Part shown: positions 1-8,855 of the stretch, piece by piece
How the letters are laid out: every line of letters starts with the position of its first letter
Numbering within the stretch: position 1 is the stretch's first letter
DNA from: Pontibacter virosus
GTDB lineage: Bacteria; Bacteroidota; Bacteroidia; Cytophagales; Hymenobacteraceae
Assembly (NCBI RefSeq): GCF_003096355.1
Contig: NZ_QEKI01000023.1
Coordinates: 1-39,913, forward strand
Length of the DNA: 39,913 nucleotides
Direction: 5' to 3'
The notes under the pieces: generated by a model
The model's input: only the letters and a program-made list of their open reading frames with translations
What the model was told of the DNA's origin: nothing
Database searches by the model: none
Made by a program: the position numbers and the translations under genes

Positions 1-1
1 T

Positions 2-79
2 GAGTACTCCACCAAATCGTCTGAGACAATGATAAAAGTGGCCATGATTCACATCATGCTTAACAAACTAACTAAATAA
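2..79 (+). pseudogene. 3' end of an IS5-like transposase (cut by window edge)
   Basis: Frame 2 is open from the window edge to a TAA at 77-79. The 25 residues include the stretch SSETMIKVAMIHIMLNKL, which resembles the C-terminal helix of IS5-family DDE transposases, where a Ser/Thr-rich segment after the catalytic Glu is followed by a conserved AMIxxMLxxL-type helix. Only the tail is visible, so it cannot be decided whether the gene is intact upstream. The candidate terminal repeat just after the stop supports the mobile-element reading. It could instead be the end of an unrelated helical protein. Confidence 0.55.
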
Positions 80-80
80 A

Positions 81-95
81 ATCAAAACAGCCTCT
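81..95 (+). repeat. candidate right terminal inverted repeat of the IS
   Basis: The bases ATCAAAACAGCCTCT follow the transposase stop by one base. Read on the other strand they give AGAGGCTGTTTTGAT, which resembles the GAGGCTGTTT-type ends common in IS5-like elements. The matching left end lies outside the window, so this is an inference from one end only. Confidence 0.4.
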
Positions 96-108
96 AAAAA
101 ATTAATTT

Positions 109-321
109 ATGAAAAAACTTAATGTTAGACTCGCTTTTGTTGCGGCCCTAGGAGCCTTTTTTTCATTTATCCCTAATGCGTCATTTGCAACTGACTCTTG
201 TAGCCCTGGAAGCACTGCCACTGTATGTGAAAGTGGCTTTCAAGAAATGAGAGAAGCGATCAAAGAAGCCTGTGGAGATAGATCTGAAAATGTTTTAATT
301 AGAGTAATAGAAGGCTGTTAA
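109..321 (+). CDS. small secreted four-cysteine peptide
   Basis: This 70-residue protein is not a family I recognise. It has a clear Sec signal peptide: basic start MKKLNVR, a hydrophobic core at about 8-22, and a probable cut after ASFA at about 27. The mature part is about 43 residues with four cysteines (positions 31, 40, 55 and 70, the last one C-terminal), so two disulphides are possible. It ends 68 bases before a DUF4221 lipoprotein on the same strand. In Bacteroidota, short exported peptides (for example NVEALA-type) are often found beside beta-propeller lipoproteins of this kind; the role is unknown. Its start is only about a dozen bases after the probable IS end, so its native promoter may have been replaced. 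Confidence 0.65.
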   Translation: MKKLNVRLAFVAALGAFFSFIPNASFATDSCSPGSTATVCESGFQEMREAIKEACGDRSENVLIRVIEGC

Positions 322-343
322 TTAGATTTAATAAGGATAGAAT

Positions 344-359
344 GCTTAGTTTTCTAAGC
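344..359 (+). other. small stem-loop between peptide gene and DUF4221 gene
   Basis: GCTTAG, a four-T loop, then CTAAGC form a 6-bp perfect hairpin just downstream of the peptide gene. It is not followed by a T run, so it is a weak terminator candidate at best. It could partly separate expression of the two genes. Confidence 0.3.
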
Positions 360-362
360 CCC

Positions 363-370
363 TATCTTTG
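363..370 (+). promoter_or_regulatory. possible Bacteroidetes -7 element for the DUF4221 gene
   Basis: TATCTTTG fits the TAnnTTTG -7 consensus and ends 19 bases before the chosen ATG at 390. No good TTTG -33 element is seen at the expected distance, so this is only a weak promoter call. Confidence 0.25.
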
Positions 371-389
371 AATTTCGATATTGAATAAT

Positions 390-1544
390 ATGGCAATCAA
401 ACATTTTACAGGGTTAGTTCTAATATGTATAGGACTGTTATCCTGCACGAAGAGCACAGACAAGGAGATTAAGCACAATTTTACAGAAAAGCACATCCCT
501 ATTAGCGGCAGCTACTTGAGCTATTACCCGCTTGATTGTGTCATTTATGTTGAAGACGGTAAGGAGATGTTTGCTGGCTTTAATCACTTAGACCACTCCA
601 TTGACTTCATCAGCCTTGATGGGAAAGGGCAAAACAGCAGCATAGCTCTCACAAAAGATGGCCCAGACAAAGTAACGAACGTGGGACCATTTACCATGGT
701 ATCAGATTCCATTATAATTAATGGCAATTACTTTATGTATGTAGTTGATAAGCAAGGGCGCCGCCTGCAACACTATAATGCACTGAGCCGCCATAGTCAG
801 GTCAGCTTCTCTGGTCTTGATCTCGATAAGTATAGAATAAATTTACCTGATGGTATTGTTGTACAGGCAGGCAAAGGCAACGACTTGATAGTAGCACATC
901 AAAAAAATTCACTGATAGTACCCATGTACAGAGGCGGGAAGAGAACTCAAGCTGACTTTTATGACTCGAATGCCTTTGCTTACGTTAACCTACTACATCG
1001 AAACATAGAACCTATACCTGTTAAATTTCCTGAAGAGTACAATAAAGAGTTTTATGGCGAATTGGACAGGCCTGGCTACACGCTTGTAGGCAACAAACTG
1101 GTTTACAATTTCCCTGTCTCTTCTACCATCTATACTTATGACATTGAGACAGGCGAGCAAAGCAGTTATAATGCTGACAGCCGTTTCGTTCCCAACCAAA
1201 CTTCTCCTACCACGCTGGCCGATTACGAAGATACTAGAAAGCAGACAAAACACACTGCTCACAGCAGCCAGTTCTTCCGCATTACTTACGACCCTTATCG
1301 CAAGCACTATTACCGCATACAGAAGGGGCAGACAGAAGGCGAGAGCTTACAAAATGTTAGAAATAACAGATACTTCACTGTGATGGATGAAAATTTCAAT
1401 GTTCTTGCAGAGATCCCGATTGAGGACAGCAATTACAGTTCGAACTACTTGATTGGACGTGAGGGTGTATACTTCCCTCTTATAGACAATGGTATGGGTC
1501 AAAACAATTTATCATTTGCCGTGCTTAAGTTTGAGGAAAAATAA
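390..1544 (+). CDS. DUF4221-type lipoprotein (probable beta-propeller)
   Basis: The protein is 384 residues from the ATG at 390. An in-frame TTG at 381 would add three residues, but the ATG places the signal peptide properly. The N-terminus has a lipoprotein signal ending in LLSC, so the protein is probably anchored in the outer or inner membrane facing the periplasm. The body resembles DUF4221: an NHLDHSIDFISL-like blade, a KDGPD turn, and repeated short beta segments ending in Tyr/Asp-rich loops, as expected for a propeller fold. No enzyme motif is visible and the family has no established function. It follows the small secreted Cys peptide, which suggests a peptide/propeller pair. Alternative: another 6-bladed propeller family. 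Confidence 0.7.
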   Translation: MAIKHFTGLVLICIGLLSCTKSTDKEIKHNFTEKHIPISGSYLSYYPLDCVIYVEDGKEMFAGFNHLDHSIDFISLDGKGQNSSIALTKDGPDKVTNVGPFTMVSDSIIINGNYFMYVVDKQGRRLQHYNALSRHSQVSFSGLDLDKYRINLPDGIVVQAGKGNDLIVAHQKNSLIVPMYRGGKRTQADFYDSNAFAYVNLLHRNIEPIPVKFPEEYNKEFYGELDRPGYTLVGNKLVYNFPVSSTIYTYDIETGEQSSYNADSRFVPNQTSPTTLADYEDTRKQTKHTAHSSQFFRITYDPYRKHYYRIQKGQTEGESLQNVRNNRYFTVMDENFNVLAEIPIEDSNYSSNYLIGREGVYFPLIDNGMGQNNLSFAVLKFEEK

Positions 1545-1684
1545 ATTTCTGAATAGTGAAAAATTTGACTTGTATTTTAAACTATATTTTTAGTTATTGT
1601 ATTTGTATTTTTAAATTCTCTATTACATAGCTGAAGTACTGAAAAGCGCCATGTGAAAGTATCATTGCAGAAACCACCAGCTTT

Positions 1685-2794
1685 ATGAAGATGTTGCTAA
1701 CGAGAAGAAGCCTTATAGCCTGGAGCGGATTGTTATTTTGTGCAGCCTGTACGTCTGCGCCTGCGTCCGATCAAACTGCCGCATTACCTGACACTGCTTC
1801 TACTGCAGCGGAGGCCACAGCAGCACCAACTGAAGTACAGTTGCTGACTGCAACGCTAAAAACTTTTGAGTACCACTTGCAAGCTAATGGCAAAATTGAG
1901 CCATTACAACAGAGCGTGCTGCAATTCAGGCAGGGAGGATACCTACAGCAGCTGCATGTCAAGAATGGTCAATATGTAAGGCAAGGTCAGCTTATCGCTT
2001 CACTGGAGAAAGATGCGCTGCAACTGGCGCTGAAAAAAGCACAGTCTTCAACGGCCCTGAAGCAGGAGGCCTATAATGCCCTGCTAGTGGACTACGGCGG
2101 TAGCTTTGGCCAACCCGAATCGATAGACCAGAGCCAGAGCGAGCGACTTATTATACGCAGTGGTTTGCGCGAGGCACAGCTACAGCAACAAGAAGCAGCC
2201 CTAGCGCTGGCGCACACCGAGTTGAGGGCACCGTTCTCAGGCAGAATAGCAGACTTGAACATAAAGGCAAGCAACATAGTAAGTGCAACAGATCCCATTT
2301 GCATGCTCTACTCTGCCGATCAACTGCTGCTCACAGCTGAGGTGCTCGAAAGTGAAGCGTTACGGCTTCAGCTAAATCAAAAAGCCCATATTCATACACT
2401 CGCCAACGGCGGCAAACAATACATAGCCTCTGTACATGAAATTAACCCAAGTGTAAGTGCCGAGGGTATGGTGCAGGTGAAGCTTTTGGTACAACAACCT
2501 CAGGGCTTGCTTCCTGGCATGAACACAGTGGCATCCATTCGTGTGCCAGTACAAAAAGCCATTGTGATACCGAAAGATGCTGTCGTATTACGCAGTGGCA
2601 AAAAGGTAGTATTTGTTGCGCATGAAGGTATGGCTGTCTGGCGTTATGTTACCACTGGCCTCGAAAATGAGCAAGAAGTGGAGGTGCTGGAGGGCTTAAA
2701 AACAGGAGACCAAGTAATTATCGCAAACAACCTGCAACTGGAACATGACACACCTGTGCAGGTAAAGCAACAATTGGCTGCTACGCCCCTCTAA
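1685..2794 (+). CDS. RND efflux periplasmic adaptor lipoprotein (membrane fusion protein)
   Basis: This 369-residue HlyD/AcrA-type adaptor links an inner-membrane RND pump to an outer-membrane channel. The N-terminus is a lipoprotein signal with Cys in the FCAAC segment near residue 22. A split biotinyl-lipoyl-like domain is visible (VLQFRQGGYLQQLHVKNG followed by VRQGQLIASLEKDAL; closing half ELRAPFSGRIADLNIK). Between the halves lies a coiled hairpin rich in Gln, Ala and Glu (about 110-165). A beta-barrel and a membrane-proximal domain follow, with IVIPKDAVVLRSGKKVVFV near 295-315 typical of the family. It ends 12 bases before the pump gene, so the two are co-transcribed. No outer-membrane factor gene lies nearby. 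The substrate cannot be told from sequence. Confidence 0.88.
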   Translation: MKMLLTRRSLIAWSGLLFCAACTSAPASDQTAALPDTASTAAEATAAPTEVQLLTATLKTFEYHLQANGKIEPLQQSVLQFRQGGYLQQLHVKNGQYVRQGQLIASLEKDALQLALKKAQSSTALKQEAYNALLVDYGGSFGQPESIDQSQSERLIIRSGLREAQLQQQEAALALAHTELRAPFSGRIADLNIKASNIVSATDPICMLYSADQLLLTAEVLESEALRLQLNQKAHIHTLANGGKQYIASVHEINPSVSAEGMVQVKLLVQQPQGLLPGMNTVASIRVPVQKAIVIPKDAVVLRSGKKVVFVAHEGMAVWRYVTTGLENEQEVEVLEGLKTGDQVIIANNLQLEHDTPVQVKQQLAATPL

Positions 2795-2806
2795 TACTGC
2801 TAGCCT

Positions 2807-5800
2807 ATGCTTCGCTTTCTTCTACAACGACCTGTAGCGGTACTTATGACTCTGCTGGCACTCCTGGTGTTCAGCGTGCTGGCGCTCTGGAAACTACCAC
2901 TCTCACTCTTGCCAGAGGCCGAAGTGCCGCAGCTCGTTATAAAAACGAGTCTGCCTAATGCCGCCCCAGCAGAGATGGAACAGAATGTGCTGCGCCCCAT
3001 TCGCAGCGCGATGCTTACACTCGCCAACTTAAAGGAGATCGAAAGCACTGCCGAAACTCAGACTGGCACCATAAAACTGTACTTCGCACACGGTGCTCCC
3101 ATGCAACTGGCATATCTGGAAGCTAACGAGAAGCTGGACCGCCTGATGAGTGCCTTGCCCCGCCAAATGGAGCGGCCCCAGATCATAAAGCTGAATGTAG
3201 CTGACATACCTGTCGCCCGTATCCAGGTGGTTCCCAGGCATAAGCAGTCCCTGGCAGAGGTATCGGAATTGGCGGAGAAAGTGTTGCGTAAGCGCCTGGA
3301 GCAACTGGAAGGGGTATCGCTGGTAGACTTAAACGGCACGCGGCAACGGGCACTGGTGGTGGAACCTGATTACAAAGCGCTCCGTGCTTACGGTTTAACT
3401 ATCGCCAACATCACGGCAGCAATTCAGGCTAATAATCAGGAGTTAGGCGCGCTGTCGGTTAAAGACGGGCATTACCGTTATTACCTCAAGCTCAATGCAA
3501 AATTAAAATCACCTGCAGATATAGCACAACTCACCGTACTTACACCAGCAGGGCATATTATTCCCATCTCTAGGCTAGCCCAGGTACAGGAAGGCGAAGT
3601 ACAACCAACAGGTTACCATATTTTTAACAATCAGGAGGCAGTGGTGATTGCTGTGCACAAGCAGATGCAAGCCCAGATGACAGAGATGATGCCCGCCCTG
3701 TATGCTATTGCAGATGAATTTCGCCAGGATTACCCCCAACTCGACTTTGAGGTAACACAGGACCAATCGCTGCTGCTGCAGGAGAGTATAGGCAACCTGC
3801 AAGGGAGCTTACTGTGGGGAGGTTTGTTTGCGTTCATTGTGCTTTTCTGTTTTTCTGGCAATGTACGGGTTCCTTTGCTGGTAGGCCTGAGCCTGCCAAT
3901 ATCGCTCCTGCTCAGTTTTCTGGTATTTCAACTATTCGGCATTTCTGTTAATATCATCTCGCTAAGTGGTCTTGCCCTTGGTCTGGGTATGCTGATAGAT
4001 AACGCTATCATTGTAACTAACCGCATCGGGCAGAAAAGAGCAGCTGGCGTTCCGCTCCTGGATAGCTGTGTAGAGGGCACACGCGAGATGATGGCTCCGC
4101 TCACTAGCTCAGTACTGACCACACTGGCTGTTTTTGTACCACTTGTGTTTCTGAATGGCCTTTCTGGTGCACTGTTTTATGATCAGGCTGTGGCGGTGGC
4201 CGCCATATTGGCAACTTCTCTGGCAGTGTCTTTTCTGCTGCTCCCTTTGCTGTATCGCCTGCTATTTAAAAACCTCACCACTATACCTGCCGAAGACAGT
4301 CGCCTATATCTGCACATACTAACACTGTACAGGCGCCTGCACCATCAGGCAATGCGTCGCCACAAGCTGCACTTGTTTCTGCTACTTTTACTGCTCCCGC
4401 TATCGCTTCTGCTCTACAGACTGATTCCGCTGCAGGGCCTGCCATACCTAGACAAACATGACGCAGTTATAAACCTCAATTGGAATGAACAACTGGAGGT
4501 GCAAGAAAACAAAAACCGTACTACAGCGCTGCTAGAATCGCTGGATGCTATTGCCTTGCAAAGTGAGGGCGAGATAGGCACCAAACAGTTTTTGCTGCAA
4601 GAGAGCAATAACACGACACAGGAAGCCCAACTCTATATCCTGTTTAAGGATGCGGCGCAGAAACAGCAGGGTCTTGCGCTTCTGCAGCAAAAAATTAAGG
4701 AACGCTACCCATTAGCTGTTGTTCAGGCTACCGATGCACCTAATGCGTTCGATCGACTTTTTAATGACGAGCGGCCACTATCAGAGTTAAGATGGAGAGG
4801 CACAAGCGGCAGCCAACCCATACCTGCTGAAAGCTTACAGGCCCTTACATATAAAGCCAGTCTGTTATCACAACAGAATAACCTGGGAGCGCAACCTGGC
4901 AAAGGCACCCTGCAGGAGACAGTTTACAACGTCAGTATAAGACAAGACAGGTTGGCAGCTTACAACATCAACTATAACGAAGTAATAGGTCAACTCCGCT
5001 CCCTTTTTGGCAATGTCACAGTAACCGATCTAAAAGATTTCAGCACGATTATACCTGTAAAGCTGCAGGAAAGCGAACAGGCACTGGCTAACAGACTTGC
5101 TACTGCTTTTGCTTCCAGCACAAGTGGCAAGGAATATTCGCTAGACCAATTAGTGGAATTGCGATATAGCACTAGCTACCAGAGCATAACAGCCGACAAG
5201 TATGGCATCTACCACAGTTTGCTTTTGCCAGATGCTGTGCCTGCTGCCCCTATAGTTAGCACTATAAAGGAAGACGCGCTTCAGCAGGGCCTGCAGGTAA
5301 ATATAGCTGGTAAGTTTTTAGAAGATCAGGAAAACCTACAGCAGCTGCTTTATGTGCTTTTACTGTCGGTAGTACTGCTATACTTTATACTTAGTGCACA
5401 GTTTGAGTCGCTGCTGCAGCCTGTTATTGTGCTGCTTACGCTGCCATTAGGTATAGCTGGAAGTTTACTTCTTCTATACCTGGCAGGTCAGTCACTTAAC
5501 ATCATGTCAGCGATCGGCATGGTGGTAATGCTGGGAGTAATGGTAAACGATGCCATCCTAAAAATTGACAATATCAACCGCCTCCGCAAACAAATGCCAC
5601 TAAAGTCAGCTGTAGCCAAGGCGGGAGAAGAATCTCTAAAGCCAATCCTGATGACTTCCATTACCACCATTTTGGCTCTGTTGCCTATACTCTTCGCCTC
5701 AGGACTCGGAGCAGACCTGCAGCGACCATTGGTGCTATCGGTTATTGGTGGCTTAACGGTAGGCACCGCTTCCGCTACATTCTTTGTTCCGCTCCTGTAT

Positions 5801-5851
5801 ACCGCTCTTTATAGCAAGAGGAGAAGCATACAACAACCTGTAGCCGCCTAA
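2807..5851 (+). CDS. RND-family efflux pump, inner-membrane subunit
   Basis: The 1014-residue protein has the AcrB/HAE1-like layout: an N-terminal membrane helix (about 9-27), a large periplasmic loop, a block of helices at about 333-490, a second periplasmic loop, and a C-terminal helix block (about 865-1005). In the proton-relay helix the motif is GMLIDNAIIV with D398 kept, while the second Asp of the AcrB pair is Asn (N399). The C-terminal partner helix carries GVMVNDAILKIDN. The length is typical. It forms an operon with the adaptor upstream and ends just before a strong terminator. It uses proton-motive force to export small molecules; drugs, lipids or metals are all possible, but the lack of a metal-specific signature makes a heavy-metal pump less likely. 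Confidence 0.9.
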   Translation: MLRFLLQRPVAVLMTLLALLVFSVLALWKLPLSLLPEAEVPQLVIKTSLPNAAPAEMEQNVLRPIRSAMLTLANLKEIESTAETQTGTIKLYFAHGAPMQLAYLEANEKLDRLMSALPRQMERPQIIKLNVADIPVARIQVVPRHKQSLAEVSELAEKVLRKRLEQLEGVSLVDLNGTRQRALVVEPDYKALRAYGLTIANITAAIQANNQELGALSVKDGHYRYYLKLNAKLKSPADIAQLTVLTPAGHIIPISRLAQVQEGEVQPTGYHIFNNQEAVVIAVHKQMQAQMTEMMPALYAIADEFRQDYPQLDFEVTQDQSLLLQESIGNLQGSLLWGGLFAFIVLFCFSGNVRVPLLVGLSLPISLLLSFLVFQLFGISVNIISLSGLALGLGMLIDNAIIVTNRIGQKRAAGVPLLDSCVEGTREMMAPLTSSVLTTLAVFVPLVFLNGLSGALFYDQAVAVAAILATSLAVSFLLLPLLYRLLFKNLTTIPAEDSRLYLHILTLYRRLHHQAMRRHKLHLFLLLLLLPLSLLLYRLIPLQGLPYLDKHDAVINLNWNEQLEVQENKNRTTALLESLDAIALQSEGEIGTKQFLLQESNNTTQEAQLYILFKDAAQKQQGLALLQQKIKERYPLAVVQATDAPNAFDRLFNDERPLSELRWRGTSGSQPIPAESLQALTYKASLLSQQNNLGAQPGKGTLQETVYNVSIRQDRLAAYNINYNEVIGQLRSLFGNVTVTDLKDFSTIIPVKLQESEQALANRLATAFASSTSGKEYSLDQLVELRYSTSYQSITADKYGIYHSLLLPDAVPAAPIVSTIKEDALQQGLQVNIAGKFLEDQENLQQLLYVLLLSVVLLYFILSAQFESLLQPVIVLLTLPLGIAGSLLLLYLAGQSLNIMSAIGMVVMLGVMVNDAILKIDNINRLRKQMPLKSAVAKAGEESLKPILMTSITTILALLPILFASGLGADLQRPLVLSVIGGLTVGTASATFFVPLLYTALYSKRRSIQQPVAA

Positions 5852-5856
5852 AAACA

Positions 5857-5888
5857 AAAAGCCCTCTCCTTTTCAGAAGAGGGCTTTT
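5857..5888. terminator. bidirectional rho-independent terminator between RND pump and carB
   Basis: An 11-bp perfect stem, AAAAGCCCTCT with AGAGGGCTTTT, encloses a short loop. The A/T ends give a T run in both directions. It lies between the convergent ends of the RND pump and carB and can serve both. Confidence 0.85.
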
Positions 5889-5908
5889 GCATATTGTAGC
5901 TGTAACTA

Positions 5909-8722
5909 CTACACACTCAGGTATAGATTACGCTCAGAGTATACTTTCACAAAGTAGTCGTCCTGCAGGTCGTCGATGAAGTAGATGGCCTCACCCGTGG
6001 ACTTCATTTCAGGGCCGAGCTCCTTGTTCACTTCCGGGAACTTGCTGTGGGAGAATACGGGTACTTTGATGGCGTAGCCATTCTTATACGGGTTGAAGTT
6101 GAAGTCCTTCACCTTCTTCTCGCCCAGCATGATCTTGGTGGCGTAGTTGATGTACGGCTCGCGGTAGGCCTTGGCAATGAAAGGTATAGTACGCGATGCA
6201 CGTGGGTTGGCCTCGATCACGTATACCTCTTCATTTTTCACGGCGAACTGGATGTTGATGATACCCACCGTGTCCAATGCCAGGGCGATGCGCTTCGTAT
6301 AGTCTTCGATCTTCCTGATCACGTTTTCGCTCAGGTCGAACGGAGGCAGCACTGCGTAAGAGTCACCAGAGTGGATACCAGCTGGCTCGATGTGCTCCAT
6401 GATACCGCAGATATGCACGTCCTCACCGTCGCTGATCGCGTCGGCCTCTGCCTCAATGGCATGGTCGAGGAAGTGGTCGAGCAGCACCTTGTTGCCTGGG
6501 TGGTCTTTGAGCAGGTCGATCACGTGGGCCTCAAGTTCTTTCTCATTGATCACGATCTTCATGCTCTGGCCACCGAGTACGTAGCTTGGACGCACCAGCA
6601 GCGGGAACTTCAGCTCCTTGCAAAGCTCCAGCGCCTCTTCAGCCGACTCAATCACACCGAACGGCGGGTATGGGATGTCGAGGTCGCGCAGCAGCGAAGA
6701 GAACGAACCGCGGTCCTCGGCCAGATCGAGGGCTTTGTAGCTTGTACCGATCACCTTGATGCCGTAGCGGTCCAACTTCTCAGCCAGCTTTAGGGCAGTC
6801 TGTCCGCCCAACTGTACAATCACACCCTCTGGTTTCTCGTGCAGAATGATGTCGTAGATATGCTCCCAGAACACGGGCTCGAAGTACAGCTTGTCCGAAA
6901 TGTCGAAGTCTGTCGAAACCGTTTCCGGGTTGCAGTTGATCATGATGGTTTCATAGCCGCACTCCTTGGCCGCCAGCACCCCGTGCACGCAGCTGTAGTC
7001 GAACTCGATGCCTTGTCCGATGCGGTTCGGACCAGAGCCCAGCACCACGATCTTCTTCTTGTCGCTCACCACGCTTTCGTTCTCACCATCGAAGGTGCTG
7101 TAGAAGTAAGGCGTCTTGGCTTCGAACTCGGCGGCGCAGGTATCCACCATTTTGTAAACGCGCTGTATACCCAGTTCCATGCGCACAGCATGCACTTCGC
7201 TCTCAAGGCAGCGCAGGATGTGTGCGATCTGACGGTCAGCGTAGCCCTTCATTTTGGCTTCACGCAACAACTCGCCCGGCAGGGTTGCTAAGGTATATTT
7301 CTCCATCTCCTTCTCCAGCATATCGATCTCCTCGATCTGGGAAAGGAACCATGGGTCGATTTTCGTCAGGTTCTGGATGGTGCTGGTAGGTATACCGATG
7401 CGCATGGCATCTTTGATGCAGAACAGGCGGTTCCAGCTTGGGTTCTTCAGGTTGTAGATGAGTTCATCATAATTGGTCATCTCCTTGCCGTCGGCACCCA
7501 GACCGTTACGCTTGATCTCCAGGCTCTGACAGGCTTTCTGCAGCGCCTCCTGGAAGGTACGTCCAATGCCCATTACCTCGCCTACAGACTTCATCTGCAA
7601 ACCCAGTGTGCGGTTGGCGCCCTTAAACTTATCGAAGTTCCAGCGCGGTATCTTCACGATCACGTAGTCCAGCGCGGGCTCAAAATAGGCCGAAGTGGTC
7701 TTTGTGATGGCGTTTTTCAGTTCGTCGAGGTTGTAGCCGATGGCCAGCTTGGCGGCGATCTTCGCGATTGGGTAGCCGGTTGCTTTGGAGGCCAACGCTG
7801 AAGAGCGGGAAACACGCGGGTTGATCTCGATACCGATGATCGTGTCGTCATCCGGGCTCACAGAGAACTGCACGTTGCAGCCGCCTGCAAACTGCCCGAT
7901 GCCGTTCATCATTTTAATGGCCAGATCACGCATTTGCTGGTATACTGTGTCGGGCAGGGTCATGGCCGGGGCCACTGTAATGGAGTCGCCGGTGTGCACG
8001 CCCATTGGGTCGAAGTTCTCGATCGAGCAGATGATGATCACGTTGCCGAGGTTGTCGCGGAGCAGTTCGAGCTCGTACTCTTTCCAGCCCATGATGCTTT
8101 GCTCTACCAGTACTTCATGCACCGGCGAGGCATGCAGGCCGCGTGTCAGGGCTGCGTCGAATTCCTCAGGGGTATTAACAAAACCGCCCCCCGTACCACC
8201 AAGGGTAAACGAAGGGCGAATAACGAGTGGAAAACCAATTTCCTGCGCTATCTCTTTTCCTTCCAGGAACGAGGTAGCTGTTTCTCCCTTGCAAACATTT
8301 ACCCCGAGCTCGAGCATCTTCAGACGGAACTTCTCGCGGTCTTCGGTAGTCTCGATGGCTTTGATGTCCACCCCGATGATTTTGACGCCATATTTCTCCC
8401 AAACACCAGCCTTATCGCACTCAATGGCCAGGTTCAGGGCTGTTTGTCCGCCCATGGTTGGCAGCACAGCGTCAATTTTATGTTTCTCCAGGATTTCAAT
8501 GATGTACTTTTTCTCAAGCGGCTTGAGGTACACATTATCCGCTGTTACACTATCGGTCATGATAGTGGCGGGGTTTGAATTGATAAGCGTCACTTCGATG
8601 CCTTCTTCACGAAGGGAGCGGGAGGCTTGGGAGCCCGCATAATCAAACTCGCAGGCCTGGCCGATAACGATAGGGCCAGAACCAATAATCAGAACGGATT
8701 TAATACTGGTGTCTCTAGGCAT
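5909..8722 (-). CDS. carB: carbamoyl-phosphate synthase large subunit, without allosteric domain
   Basis: CarB makes carbamoyl phosphate from bicarbonate, ammonia (from the CarA glutaminase) and two ATP for arginine and pyrimidine synthesis. From the ATG at 8722 the protein has 937 residues. The N-terminal half holds a PreATP-grasp/ATP-grasp pair (VLIIGSGPIVIGQACEFDYAG, then RPSFTLGGTGGG) and the second half repeats it (VVLGSGPNRIGQGIEFDYSC, then RPSYVLGGQSM), with an oligomerisation segment between. The E. coli enzyme is about 1073 residues and ends in an MGS-like domain that binds UMP and ornithine. Here the protein stops soon after the second EMKSTGE motif, so that domain is absent. An in-frame TTG at 8749 is rejected because it lies in the -7 promoter element. 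No carA is in the window. Confidence 0.96.
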   Translation of the reverse strand: MPRDTSIKSVLIIGSGPIVIGQACEFDYAGSQASRSLREEGIEVTLINSNPATIMTDSVTADNVYLKPLEKKYIIEILEKHKIDAVLPTMGGQTALNLAIECDKAGVWEKYGVKIIGVDIKAIETTEDREKFRLKMLELGVNVCKGETATSFLEGKEIAQEIGFPLVIRPSFTLGGTGGGFVNTPEEFDAALTRGLHASPVHEVLVEQSIMGWKEYELELLRDNLGNVIIICSIENFDPMGVHTGDSITVAPAMTLPDTVYQQMRDLAIKMMNGIGQFAGGCNVQFSVSPDDDTIIGIEINPRVSRSSALASKATGYPIAKIAAKLAIGYNLDELKNAITKTTSAYFEPALDYVIVKIPRWNFDKFKGANRTLGLQMKSVGEVMGIGRTFQEALQKACQSLEIKRNGLGADGKEMTNYDELIYNLKNPSWNRLFCIKDAMRIGIPTSTIQNLTKIDPWFLSQIEEIDMLEKEMEKYTLATLPGELLREAKMKGYADRQIAHILRCLESEVHAVRMELGIQRVYKMVDTCAAEFEAKTPYFYSTFDGENESVVSDKKKIVVLGSGPNRIGQGIEFDYSCVHGVLAAKECGYETIMINCNPETVSTDFDISDKLYFEPVFWEHIYDIILHEKPEGVIVQLGGQTALKLAEKLDRYGIKVIGTSYKALDLAEDRGSFSSLLRDLDIPYPPFGVIESAEEALELCKELKFPLLVRPSYVLGGQSMKIVINEKELEAHVIDLLKDHPGNKVLLDHFLDHAIEAEADAISDGEDVHICGIMEHIEPAGIHSGDSYAVLPPFDLSENVIRKIEDYTKRIALALDTVGIINIQFAVKNEEVYVIEANPRASRTIPFIAKAYREPYINYATKIMLGEKKVKDFNFNPYKNGYAIKVPVFSHSKFPEVNKELGPEMKSTGEAIYFIDDLQDDYFVKVYSERNLYLSV

Positions 8723-8746
8723 GTGCTTTGGTAGGTATAAATTGCC

Positions 8747-8778
8747 CAAAGTTACCGGAAAATGTTGGGGCTCACAAA
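8747..8778 (-). promoter_or_regulatory. carB promoter (Bacteroidetes -33/-7 type)
   Basis: On the minus strand TTTG (8775-8778), a 20-base spacer, then TAACTTTG (8747-8754) match the Bacteroidetes housekeeping consensus. The transcript would begin near 8742, about 20 bases before the ATG at 8722. This fixes the start of carB and makes carB independent of the XRE gene upstream. Confidence 0.65.
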
Positions 8779-8855
8779 CGAAATATGCACCCCAGGTCTA
8801 TCTTTTTTTAACAAGGGGCATACGCTATACGTGCGCCAAAGCCACAAACTGCCGG

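Noticed and set aside
7785..8642. Long plus-strand open frame opposite carB (285 codons), with others at 6047-6793 and 7934-8578
   Set aside because: All are shadows of the strongly conserved carB on the minus strand; their translations resemble no protein.
8723..8749. Upstream TTG start for carB
   Set aside because: The codon lies inside the -7 promoter element, so it cannot be in the main transcript.
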